From positions 1-29,208 of the IMG/VR virus record IMGVR_UViG_3300018416_000080: a DNA stretch of 29,208 bases. The stretch is one strand, 5' to 3'. Shown piece after piece: positions 22,654 to 29,208 of this stretch (positions within the stretch are counted from its first letter, which is position 1; the number at the start of each line of letters is the position of its first letter). Both the position numbers and the translations under genes were made by a program. The DNA comes from a virus. The notes below the pieces were generated by a model. That model did no database searches and was not told the DNA's origin. It saw only the letters and a list, made by a program, of their open reading frames with translations.

Positions 22654-23214
22654 GTTAGGATTGGATGAATACATTTCTTCTAAAAGATCCCCGAGTTTTT
22701 CTATATCTTTTGATTCCCCAGCAAGCTTCAAATTTGTTGGTGTATTCCTTTTGTTTCCTTTATCGGTCAGTCTAGTGATGTGTTTCATATCATCGACATA
22801 TTTTTCGGTCTTCCCATTTAGATATTTTTCATCATCTCTATAAAATTGATCTGGGACGGTCGGGTTTGGATTGTTTGTATCAACCACATCAATCATATCA
22901 GGTTTTACCGCAATTGAACCATAATGTCTCCCACCACCTTGATCGGCAGCGACAGTAATGACAACATTATCAGCAGTCTTGTGTTGATTTCCGGCAGATG
23001 CACCAGATAATTTATCACCAACCTGAATAACCTTAATATTCAGTCCAGATTTGACCAATTCATCCAATTCCTTTTTCATGGTCGAATGCATTGATTTATA
23101 ACAATCGCAAGATTTGTAATCTGGACGAAATTTCACGATATCTCCCGGAAGATACCCCCCGATCTGATAACGAGAGACAACCGATTCATAAATCTCATCA
23201 AATTTAATACCCAT
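22651..23214 (-). CDS. Unknown 187-residue protein, probable virion or assembly role
   Basis: The frame is open to 23451, but the upstream part lies across a plus-strand gene and is not credible. The two candidate ATGs are 23220 and 23214. I chose 23214 because it has the TAAATA box at the standard 5 bases, while for 23220 the box would run into the ATG. The protein begins MGIKFDEIYESVVSRYQIGG, then LPGDIVKFRPDYKSCDCYKS, a compact beta/helix region with GDKLSGASAGNQ and VVITVAADQGGGRHYG, and a helical end. The start resembles the leader of the coiled-coil gene on the other side of the divergent junction (KFEKLVEVI). No family recognised. Confidence 0.7.
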   Translation of the reverse strand: MGIKFDEIYESVVSRYQIGGYLPGDIVKFRPDYKSCDCYKSMHSTMKKELDELVKSGLNIKVIQVGDKLSGASAGNQHKTADNVVITVAADQGGGRHYGSIAVKPDMIDVVDTNNPNPTVPDQFYRDDEKYLNGKTEKYVDDMKHITRLTDKGNKRNTPTNLKLAGESKDIEKLGDLLEEMYSSNPN

Positions 23215-23219
23215 ACTCA

Positions 23220-23225
23220 TATTTA
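23220..23225 (-). promoter_or_regulatory. TAAATA late-promoter-like box, 5 bases before ATG 23214
   Basis: GGTTAAATA on the minus strand is followed by TGAGT and the ATG at 23214. With TTAAATAT on the other strand (23237-23244) it forms an 8-bp inverted repeat, 12 bases separating the boxes. Confidence 0.55.
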
Positions 23226-23237
23226 ACCGTTTATCAT

Positions 23238-23243
23238 TAAATA
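23238..23243 (+). promoter_or_regulatory. TAAATA late-promoter-like box, 5 bases before ATG
   Basis: ATTAAATA is followed by TTGAT and the ATG at 23249. It is the plus-strand half of a back-to-back pair. Confidence 0.55.
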
Positions 23244-23248
23244 TTGAT

Positions 23249-24880
23249 ATGAAGTTTGAAAAATTGGTAGAAGTTATCACCGAAGCTGGATTTAGACCAT
23301 CTGCCCCAAAGAATATGGGTGGAAATAGATTGAGTAGAGCCAAGGAATCGGAAGGACCAGCGGGATATGTCTCAGGTCCAGTTGGAAAATCTGATAATTT
23401 TGAAGTTCGAACACCTTTAAATAGGTGGGAATATGACCCAACCCAAAACACTGGGAAATCTGGATTCTCAGCCGAGTCAAAATTGTGGAAAAGTATGTTG
23501 ACATCTTTTCGATTACTGTTTAATGACCCTTATTTTGACAAACAGGCACAAAAAATTATCAAAAGATTCAATGATTCTAGAGATTCTTATAAAAACATTA
23601 AAGGAATCGATGAAGATGGTAAGGTTGAAAAGTATGATGAGGAGAATCAATTAGAAAAACTCGAAAGAAATCAATCCAAGTATCGAAGTGATTTGACTGG
23701 TATGAGAGATGATCTAGATAAAAAGAATAAGATCATCAATAGAACAAAATTACCACCATCTGAAAAGAATAAAATGGAAACAGACATAGCTATGATGGAG
23801 GCAAAGGTTGCTAAATTAAATGAGCAAATGAAAAGAGAGTCTGTTGAAAAAAGAAAACAGCTTTTTAGACAAAAAATTGATGAATTGGTCGTCCTTTTAG
23901 ATAAGAAAAGGATGAGATTCGACCAAGCCACCATGAAACCCGCTGATATAGAGAAATTGAAGGCTAATGTCTTTGATATTGAGGAGAAAATGGGTAAGTG
24001 GGAAGAGAAATTAGAAAAAACCACCGAAGAATTGGAAGAATTATACGATAGAATCAACCAAATTAATCAAAACAACGAAGACGCGAACGAAACTGCGATT
24101 TCAGGATTATTGGATCTGGTAAAATATACTGCATCTTCTCTAATTAAAGAATATCAGTCGAAATCAGGGAATCAGCAATTAAAATCATTAGATCAATTAA
24201 ATTGGGAGGACTCACCAAGCAATTTATCTGATGCGATTGAGCGTTTAAAGGCTTTAGAATCTACCGATCAAAACATAAATCCGATGCTTGGATATATCGA
24301 AAGGTTTAAAAGAGACTACGAAGGAAAGGAATTCGCCGCTGGAAGAGAATTGGACAAAAATGTGAACATTACTAGCATAAGAGACTTCAATAAATTACCA
24401 TTTATGATAATTTCTAGAATATATAGTTCTTTACGTGCATCGGACAAACATCCCATAGCATTAAACAAATTAAACACCACTCAAAATGATATAGGAAAGT
24501 CTGATTTGGTCTCTATGTTAGATAAACTCTCACAAAATAGTGTAGAAAATAAGGCAGAGTGGGAGAATGCAAATACCAAAACATATATTAAAGGATTGAT
24601 AGATCAATTGGGCATCACTCCATTCACTAAAGAACAGATGAAGAAGCGTGTAGATCGACCTTGGATGCTCGATAGGGGGAAAACACCACCAGCATTTCTA
24701 AAAATGAACATAGAAGACGAAACAAAGGTCAAAACAGAATCATTTGACGATTATTACACCAAAATATTGGTAGAATCGATATACGATGAGGATGATTATA
24801 AGACAGATATTATCGAAATTTTGGAAAAATGTAATGGATTGAGCAAAAAGTCAGTGGCGAATGTGAGGGGAAGCGTGTAA
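23249..24880 (+). CDS. Long coiled-coil protein upstream of gp25, probable virion/assembly protein
   Basis: The 543-residue protein has a leader (MKFEKLVEVITEAGFRPSAP) resembling capsid-targeting peptides of T4 internal proteins (MKTYQEFIAEA), with VITE/A as a possible prohead-protease site. A Gly/Pro-rich linker follows, then Lys/Glu-rich coiled coil from about 128 to 282. The C-terminal half is helical, and near residue 497 a phrase similar to the leader recurs (SFDDYYTKILVESIYDEDD). The gene sits directly upstream of the gp25-gp6 baseplate pair with a late box. Scaffold, internal head or tail-length protein are the options; the sequence does not decide. Confidence 0.78.
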   Translation: MKFEKLVEVITEAGFRPSAPKNMGGNRLSRAKESEGPAGYVSGPVGKSDNFEVRTPLNRWEYDPTQNTGKSGFSAESKLWKSMLTSFRLLFNDPYFDKQAQKIIKRFNDSRDSYKNIKGIDEDGKVEKYDEENQLEKLERNQSKYRSDLTGMRDDLDKKNKIINRTKLPPSEKNKMETDIAMMEAKVAKLNEQMKRESVEKRKQLFRQKIDELVVLLDKKRMRFDQATMKPADIEKLKANVFDIEEKMGKWEEKLEKTTEELEELYDRINQINQNNEDANETAISGLLDLVKYTASSLIKEYQSKSGNQQLKSLDQLNWEDSPSNLSDAIERLKALESTDQNINPMLGYIERFKRDYEGKEFAAGRELDKNVNITSIRDFNKLPFMIISRIYSSLRASDKHPIALNKLNTTQNDIGKSDLVSMLDKLSQNSVENKAEWENANTKTYIKGLIDQLGITPFTKEQMKKRVDRPWMLDRGKTPPAFLKMNIEDETKVKTESFDDYYTKILVESIYDEDDYKTDIIEILEKCNGLSKKSVANVRGSV

Positions 24881-24893
24881 GGACTGGTAATTG

Positions 24894-25379
24894 ATGAGTA
24901 TCAAAATAAATTCATTAAAAATAGATAGAATTTCAGAAAAAACTCTGAAAGACGATTATCTATATAAGGATCTGGCATTAGATTTAAGATCAGACGTGTC
25001 TTATAATAATCAATTGAATAAACAGGAGAATTTGAGAGATTTGGCGGCTATATATGATGTTGAGTCGGTCAAAAACAGTATATCGACAGCGTTCTTAACA
25101 TCTCCGGGGGATAAAATATTAAATCCAACGTATGGGGTAGATTTGAGACAGTATATATTCGAACCCATCGATGATTTCACCAGTGATATTATAAAAGATG
25201 ATATAGAAACTAAGCTACCCTTAATGGAACCAAGAGTGACAGTGAAAAACGTTCAAGTTACCCCAGATGAGGACAATAATCAATATGATATATCTTTCGA
25301 GATCGATGTACCGTCTTTAGATATAAAGGGGTTGTCCATAAAATCTCAGCTGAATAGCACTGGTTATACTGTTATATGA
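24894..25379 (+). CDS. 25: Baseplate wedge subunit (T4 gp25-like)
   Basis: The 161-residue protein belongs to the GPW/gp25 family, which joins the wedge to the sheath-initiating ring and the tail tube region. Residues 68-91 carry the family signature LTSPGDKILNPTYGVDLRQY followed by IFEP, and the C-terminus has VKNVQVTPDEDNNQYDISFE, the expected strand. T4 gp25 is 132 residues; here an N-terminal extension of about 25 residues contains DYLYKDLALDL. The frame also opens at a TTG (24891), but the ATG at 24894 is preferred; AAGGA at 24879-24883 could serve as a ribosome-binding site. The gp6 homologue follows after 23 bases. Confidence 0.93.
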   Translation: MSIKINSLKIDRISEKTLKDDYLYKDLALDLRSDVSYNNQLNKQENLRDLAAIYDVESVKNSISTAFLTSPGDKILNPTYGVDLRQYIFEPIDDFTSDIIKDDIETKLPLMEPRVTVKNVQVTPDEDNNQYDISFEIDVPSLDIKGLSIKSQLNSTGYTVI

Positions 25380-25388
25380 TTATTGGAA

Positions 25389-25394
25389 TAAATA
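25389..25394 (+). promoter_or_regulatory. TAAATA late-promoter-like box, 8 bases before ATG
   Basis: GAATAAATA is followed by ATTGAATA and the ATG at 25403. The spacing is slightly longer than elsewhere. Confidence 0.4.
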
Positions 25395-25402
25395 ATTGAA
25401 TA

Positions 25403-27205
25403 ATGGCTATTCCAGAATATAATTTACCTTCAAATTCGTATGTAAATTTTGATGCTGTCTCATTGAAATCTTTCATGATTGAAAGATTAAACGAAGGTGG
25501 TAAATTCACTGATCAAAACTACGAGGGATCGAATATATCGTCTATACTGGACATATTGGCGTATTATACCCACGTATTGCTCTTTTATTTGAATCAGACT
25601 TCCTCAGAGTCTTCGTTTTCGCAAGCAACCATTTACGAAAACATGAACAGAATCGTGAAGTTGATTGGATATAAGCCAACTGGAAAACAAACGTCCATGG
25701 TTCCGATAAATTGCACAGCGAACTCATTTTTAACAATCGGAAATTATACAATTCCCAAATATAGCTATTTTTTAATAGATAATATACAATATACCTTCAA
25801 AGATTCGGTTTCTTTTGAAAAAAGCTTATCTGGTAGTGAAATGATACAATCAGTTGACGATAATGTAGTATTATATCAAGGGACTATTGGAGAATACCCA
25901 CTTTATACCGCAGACGGAATCGATTATGAGACATTTCCGATAGTTGTTGATAATTTGGTGGATAAAAAAGACATCCGATTCATCTCCCACGGTACAATCA
26001 CTGTATATGTCAAAGAGTCTAACGGTGCATGGTATGAGTATGAAGAAGTGGATAGTCTATTTTTAACAACATCCACAGCGAGAGTTTGTGAGATCAGACT
26101 TAACGAAAATGGACATTATGAGGTCAAATTCGGTAATGGAATTTTCGGGAAAGCCTTGAATTCTGGCGATGAGGTGGCTGTTTTTTATATATTGAGTGAT
26201 GGGGAAAGGGGATTGATCTCCAAAAACGCGATAAATGCAAATAAACTCTTCAATTACAGAAGCTCTAGATTCAATGAAATTTATAATGCTTTAAATTCAT
26301 TAAATACATCATACGAAATTAATGAATCTAATAAATCATATCTAAGCTTTACAAATCCATCAAATTCCACCCCGATAAGAGAAGCTGAAACGGTTGAACA
26401 GATTAAAGAAAATAGCCCAGCGTTTTTATCAACTCAATTGAGATTGGTTACTGAGTCAGATTACGAAAAATTTTTGAAAAAGAGTATACCCAACGTATTA
26501 AACGATGTGAAAGTGGTAAACAACCAAAGTTTTATCAGTGGTTATATATCTTATTTTTATGATATCTGCGTAGATCCAAACAAGGTGAACCGAGTCATAT
26601 TAAATCAAGTCAATTTTGCAGATTCCTGCGATTTTAATAATATAAATATCTTTTGCGTTCCACAATTTAAAACTTTAGACGAGGAGTATCCGAACTTTTT
26701 GAGTAGTAGTTTCAAAAATCTTATTAAAAACTTAACTAATGACAAGAAAATTATTAGCCACGAGGTTGTTCCAAGAGATCCGATATACATGGGCATTGAT
26801 ATAGGATTCGGAAATGAGTCGCCTAATAAAAATGTTTATAAGAATTGTAGAGTCGTAATCACTAGAGAAAAAAACGATAAGACCAATAAAGAAACCATAA
26901 AGAGTAAAGTCTTGAAAGTGATTCAAGACTATTTCGATTCTTCGAATATAAAACTCGGACAAACTATTGATATGAGTTACCTAACATCCAACATCTTATC
27001 GATACCGGGAGTCAAATCAATAAAAACAAAAAACGATTCCGAGGATTTATATTTTAATGGATTATCATTTATAATATGGAACCCGTTGTATGAGGATTTA
27101 GATGTTGAATATTTAAATCAAACAACAACATTACCATATTTCAAATACCCATATTTATATAGACCGAATGCATTAATATCAAAAATAGATGTGATAGATG
27201 AGTAA
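25403..27205 (+). CDS. 6: Baseplate wedge subunit (T4 gp6-like, baseplate J family)
   Basis: The 600-residue protein shows the gp6/baseplate-J pattern. The N-terminal SSILDILAYYTHVLLFYLNQ is at 46-65, with NRIVKLIGYKPTGKQTSMVP at 82-101. The central VKFGNGIFGKALNSGDEVAV (241-260) is followed by FYILSDGERG, and LRLVTESDYEKFLKK comes near 340. The protein forms the ring that ties the wedges together in myovirus baseplates. T4 gp6 has 660 residues. It follows gp25 as in T4, and the next gene starts within its last codons, as gp7 follows gp6. This is one of the most certain calls in the window. Confidence 0.94.
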   Translation: MAIPEYNLPSNSYVNFDAVSLKSFMIERLNEGGKFTDQNYEGSNISSILDILAYYTHVLLFYLNQTSSESSFSQATIYENMNRIVKLIGYKPTGKQTSMVPINCTANSFLTIGNYTIPKYSYFLIDNIQYTFKDSVSFEKSLSGSEMIQSVDDNVVLYQGTIGEYPLYTADGIDYETFPIVVDNLVDKKDIRFISHGTITVYVKESNGAWYEYEEVDSLFLTTSTARVCEIRLNENGHYEVKFGNGIFGKALNSGDEVAVFYILSDGERGLISKNAINANKLFNYRSSRFNEIYNALNSLNTSYEINESNKSYLSFTNPSNSTPIREAETVEQIKENSPAFLSTQLRLVTESDYEKFLKKSIPNVLNDVKVVNNQSFISGYISYFYDICVDPNKVNRVILNQVNFADSCDFNNINIFCVPQFKTLDEEYPNFLSSSFKNLIKNLTNDKKIISHEVVPRDPIYMGIDIGFGNESPNKNVYKNCRVVITREKNDKTNKETIKSKVLKVIQDYFDSSNIKLGQTIDMSYLTSNILSIPGVKSIKTKNDSEDLYFNGLSFIIWNPLYEDLDVEYLNQTTTLPYFKYPYLYRPNALISKIDVIDE

Positions 27206-29208
27206 TACAACAGGATATATTAACTTCAGCGCATATGATTATAAGAACGAATTGTCCTTATCTTCCTATGCTTTGCCAAATACACCATTCAAATTCATAT
27301 CTGAAATATCTGGAATAAGCAATGGTAAAAGGGTGGTATGGGATTTTGGAGATGGCACGATTTCGAAAAAATTATCTGTCGAAAAATATTATAATTTCCC
27401 CGGAGAATATAAAGTAAATTTAGTTGTTTACGATTGCAACAATAATGCAACAATATCAACCGTAGAAAAAATATTAACGGTTCATGATTACACACCATTA
27501 ACTTTTGATATTGAAATACCTGAGCATTTAATAAACAACACTATTTTAGAATTTGAATGTGGAAAAATATGTGGACCCTTAACAGCCATCTCAAAATTTC
27601 CACCATATCAATCGATTGTAGATGTCTATTATACTGTAGATAATAGCAACAGTAAGAATTATTGGGATATTTGCGATAACAAATATGACCATCTAGAGTC
27701 TTTCCATACTATGTATGATAGGATTTATAACTATGCGATTTCATCATATCAATATAATGAAATTGATAAAATAGTGAACGACACATCTAATATATTTTGT
27801 AAAATATCAAACAATAATATAGTAGAATGTAATGAATCTGATATTGATTCGTTTTTGGTTGGGAAATACTCTAGAAAGGAAATATATTTCAGAGATGATA
27901 CTCCAAAAGACGAATTGTTAATATCATTCAATTTCGACAATACCAAATTGACCATTAAGAATGAAACATTGAATTATTTGAATAATCTATATGTTAGATT
28001 GTCGTGTAATGTTACAGATAATGTCGATATAGATAGGTTCTCGATAACATCAAATGGTTTGGACGGCGAAGGGTATCCCATAAGTAATTTTAATATCCAT
28101 AACATTAAATTCTTCAATAGCAGAATACCAATAACAATTAAAATTAAAGATTCGGAAAATTATAGTATTAAAAATTTCGAACCTTTAACATTCGATGATA
28201 TTGCAGTGTCACTTAGCGGTAAGTATTTGGAAAATATTGACGATACCGCACAATTATTAGAGATCAGTGTTGGAGACTATGAAATATATTCAATAAACTA
28301 TCTATTATCTTCGCGAGATAATGGTGGTTCTTTGGTAGGATATATAATTTTTCCATCGACATCGTCTTATAATATCTTGAGCGATGTGACTATTAATATT
28401 ACAGGGACTGTAATAAATGATCAACTGTCTTCGTATACCATCCAAGGTTCTTCTAATAATTTTAATGTTTATGATCAGAATTATTATGATTTGTATAAAA
28501 TGAATGAAAATTTTGATTCCTCTTATCAATTAAAGAATCTGATATTTCAAGAAACATTAATTGAAAAGACTAAGTTATTTGACGATTTCTTTGGATCGAT
28601 ATTGGGGGATTCTGATATTGATCATGAGGACATCGGTGTAAAGATTTATGAAAAAACAGCCAACTTTGTGGCAAATACTCAAGATGTTGATGTTTGTAAT
28701 ACAGATTACATCGAATCTTTAAGCGAGATGGTTGGATACAATGAGCAGAACGAAGAGAGATATTCTTATCCGAACAAAGTAAAAAGGGTGATGGATTTGG
28801 CGAGTTTAGATAAGTTTAAACTAATAGGTGAGAGAAATAAATTTTCTGAAAATTTCGATATCAAGGGTCGAAGCGATAAAACTGTATATGGGAGAAATAT
28901 AGGAAACGAAATTGATACCAATACATATGTTTGCAATCTATCAACTAATATAGTTGCCTTGGAAAAATTTGGAAATTCTTACACTTTATTAAACACTTAT
29001 CAACCACTGTCAGTGGTCAATTCCACACATTATCCACTATCTTCATATTCTCCGATGTGGGGATGGCCCCTAGTGTTGCCAAATGATTTTGTATTTTCCG
29101 ACATTGAGAAATATTATCTGTTTTTTGAAAGTGTGAGTGGTTACGATAATACAAATATCGGAGGAATCATCGACTTCGGCAACAACAAGACCACTATAGA
29201 TGAACAAT
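27198..29208 (+). CDS. Large baseplate-region protein with an N-terminal PKD domain (gp7 position), partial
   Basis: The frame opens at an ATG overlapping the gp6 stop region by 8 bases and stays open to the window edge, giving 670 residues with no stop. Residues 40-95 are a clear PKD domain: RVVWDFGDGT, then KYYNFPGEYKVNLVVYD. The following region is Asn/Asp/Tyr-rich beta material like the large virion genes of the cassette. Near residues 500-560 there is a helix-rich part with CNTDYIESLSEMVGY, then ERYSYPNKVKRVMDLASLDK. T4 gp7 (1,032 residues) lies in the same position after gp6, so a gp7-like wedge role is probable by synteny. Sequence similarity to T4 gp7 cannot be claimed. Confidence 0.8.
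   Translation, partial: MSNTTGYINFSAYDYKNELSLSSYALPNTPFKFISEISGISNGKRVVWDFGDGTISKKLSVEKYYNFPGEYKVNLVVYDCNNNATISTVEKILTVHDYTPLTFDIEIPEHLINNTILEFECGKICGPLTAISKFPPYQSIVDVYYTVDNSNSKNYWDICDNKYDHLESFHTMYDRIYNYAISSYQYNEIDKIVNDTSNIFCKISNNNIVECNESDIDSFLVGKYSRKEIYFRDDTPKDELLISFNFDNTKLTIKNETLNYLNNLYVRLSCNVTDNVDIDRFSITSNGLDGEGYPISNFNIHNIKFFNSRIPITIKIKDSENYSIKNFEPLTFDDIAVSLSGKYLENIDDTAQLLEISVGDYEIYSINYLLSSRDNGGSLVGYIIFPSTSSYNILSDVTINITGTVINDQLSSYTIQGSSNNFNVYDQNYYDLYKMNENFDSSYQLKNLIFQETLIEKTKLFDDFFGSILGDSDIDHEDIGVKIYEKTANFVANTQDVDVCNTDYIESLSEMVGYNEQNEERYSYPNKVKRVMDLASLDKFKLIGERNKFSENFDIKGRSDKTVYGRNIGNEIDTNTYVCNLSTNIVALEKFGNSYTLLNTYQPLSVVNSTHYPLSSYSPMWGWPLVLPNDFVFSDIEKYYLFFESVSGYDNTNIGGIIDFGNNKTTIDEQ

Noticed and set aside
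23215-23451. N-terminal extension of the minus-strand gene at 22651 upstream of its ATG
   Set aside because: The extension lies opposite the start of the coiled-coil gene, has fibre-unlike composition, and the TAAATA box with two ATGs marks the true start near 23214-23220.
29003-29017. ACCACTG-T-CAGTGGT palindrome
   Set aside because: It is inside the open frame of the PKD-containing gene and could be an operator only by chance; nothing nearby supports regulation.
1-29208. tRNA genes, CRISPR arrays, insertion sequences, integrase or attachment sites
   Set aside because: I read for cloverleaf arms, regular spaced repeats and transposase or integrase motifs and saw none I could support; a computed scan was not available.

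Overview
The window is a dense, AT-rich piece of a large tailed phage of the T4-like myovirus superfamily, well diverged from T4 itself. The evidence is a T4-type sliding clamp, an RFC/gp44-type clamp loader subunit, a zinc-finger/TOPRIM primase, and an adjacent gp25-gp6 baseplate wedge pair. Around these lies a long cassette of fibre and adhesin genes. I see no tRNA, CRISPR array, integrase, transposase or attachment site. No stretch above about 50 bases lacks a plausible gene, so there is no empty region to describe. The host cannot be named. Shine-Dalgarno sequences are scarce in front of the starts, which fits a host or phage that initiates translation without them.

Layout. (1) 1-2764, plus strand: end of a coiled-coil gene, sliding clamp, three small unknown genes and primase, heavily overlapping. 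(2) 2773-3216, minus strand: a small unknown gene convergent with primase, with a symmetric terminator hairpin inside the primase 3' end. (3) 3251-4896, plus strand: accessory genes, three of them with Cys pairs typical of zinc ribbons. (4) 4914-19211, minus strand: a 14 kb cassette of virion and adhesion proteins. It includes a YadA-like beta-solenoid fibre, large Asn/Tyr/Asp-rich virion proteins with LamG- or PKD-like parts, two fibres sharing a fibre N-terminal motif, a lectin-like protein, a mucin-like Thr/Pro protein and a glycosyltransferase. (5) 19258-22013, plus strand: a small gene, a plant/mimivirus-type nucleotide-rhamnose epimerase-reductase, a glucose-1-phosphate thymidylyltransferase and the clamp loader, overlapping in series. 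(6) 22010-23214, minus strand: two probable virion genes. (7) 23249-29208, plus strand: a coiled-coil protein, gp25, gp6 and a large PKD-containing protein in the gp7 position that runs off the window.

The most interesting signal is regulatory. About a dozen genes in the virion regions have the hexamer TAAATA, the core of the T4 late promoter, ending 5 or 6 bases before the start codon. By T4 late-promoter geometry, transcription would begin on or next to the A of ATG, giving leaderless late mRNAs. Most virion genes that lack the box are tightly coupled to the gene upstream by overlap or a very short gap, so boxes and couplings together divide the minus-strand cassette into sub-operons. At three divergent junctions two such boxes sit back to back. 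In T4 the sliding clamp encoded here is also the late-transcription activator. Separately, the mucin-like protein, a GT-A glycosyltransferase with a DxH motif, RmlA and an epimerase-reductase suggest virion O-glycosylation, possibly with rhamnose-type sugars.
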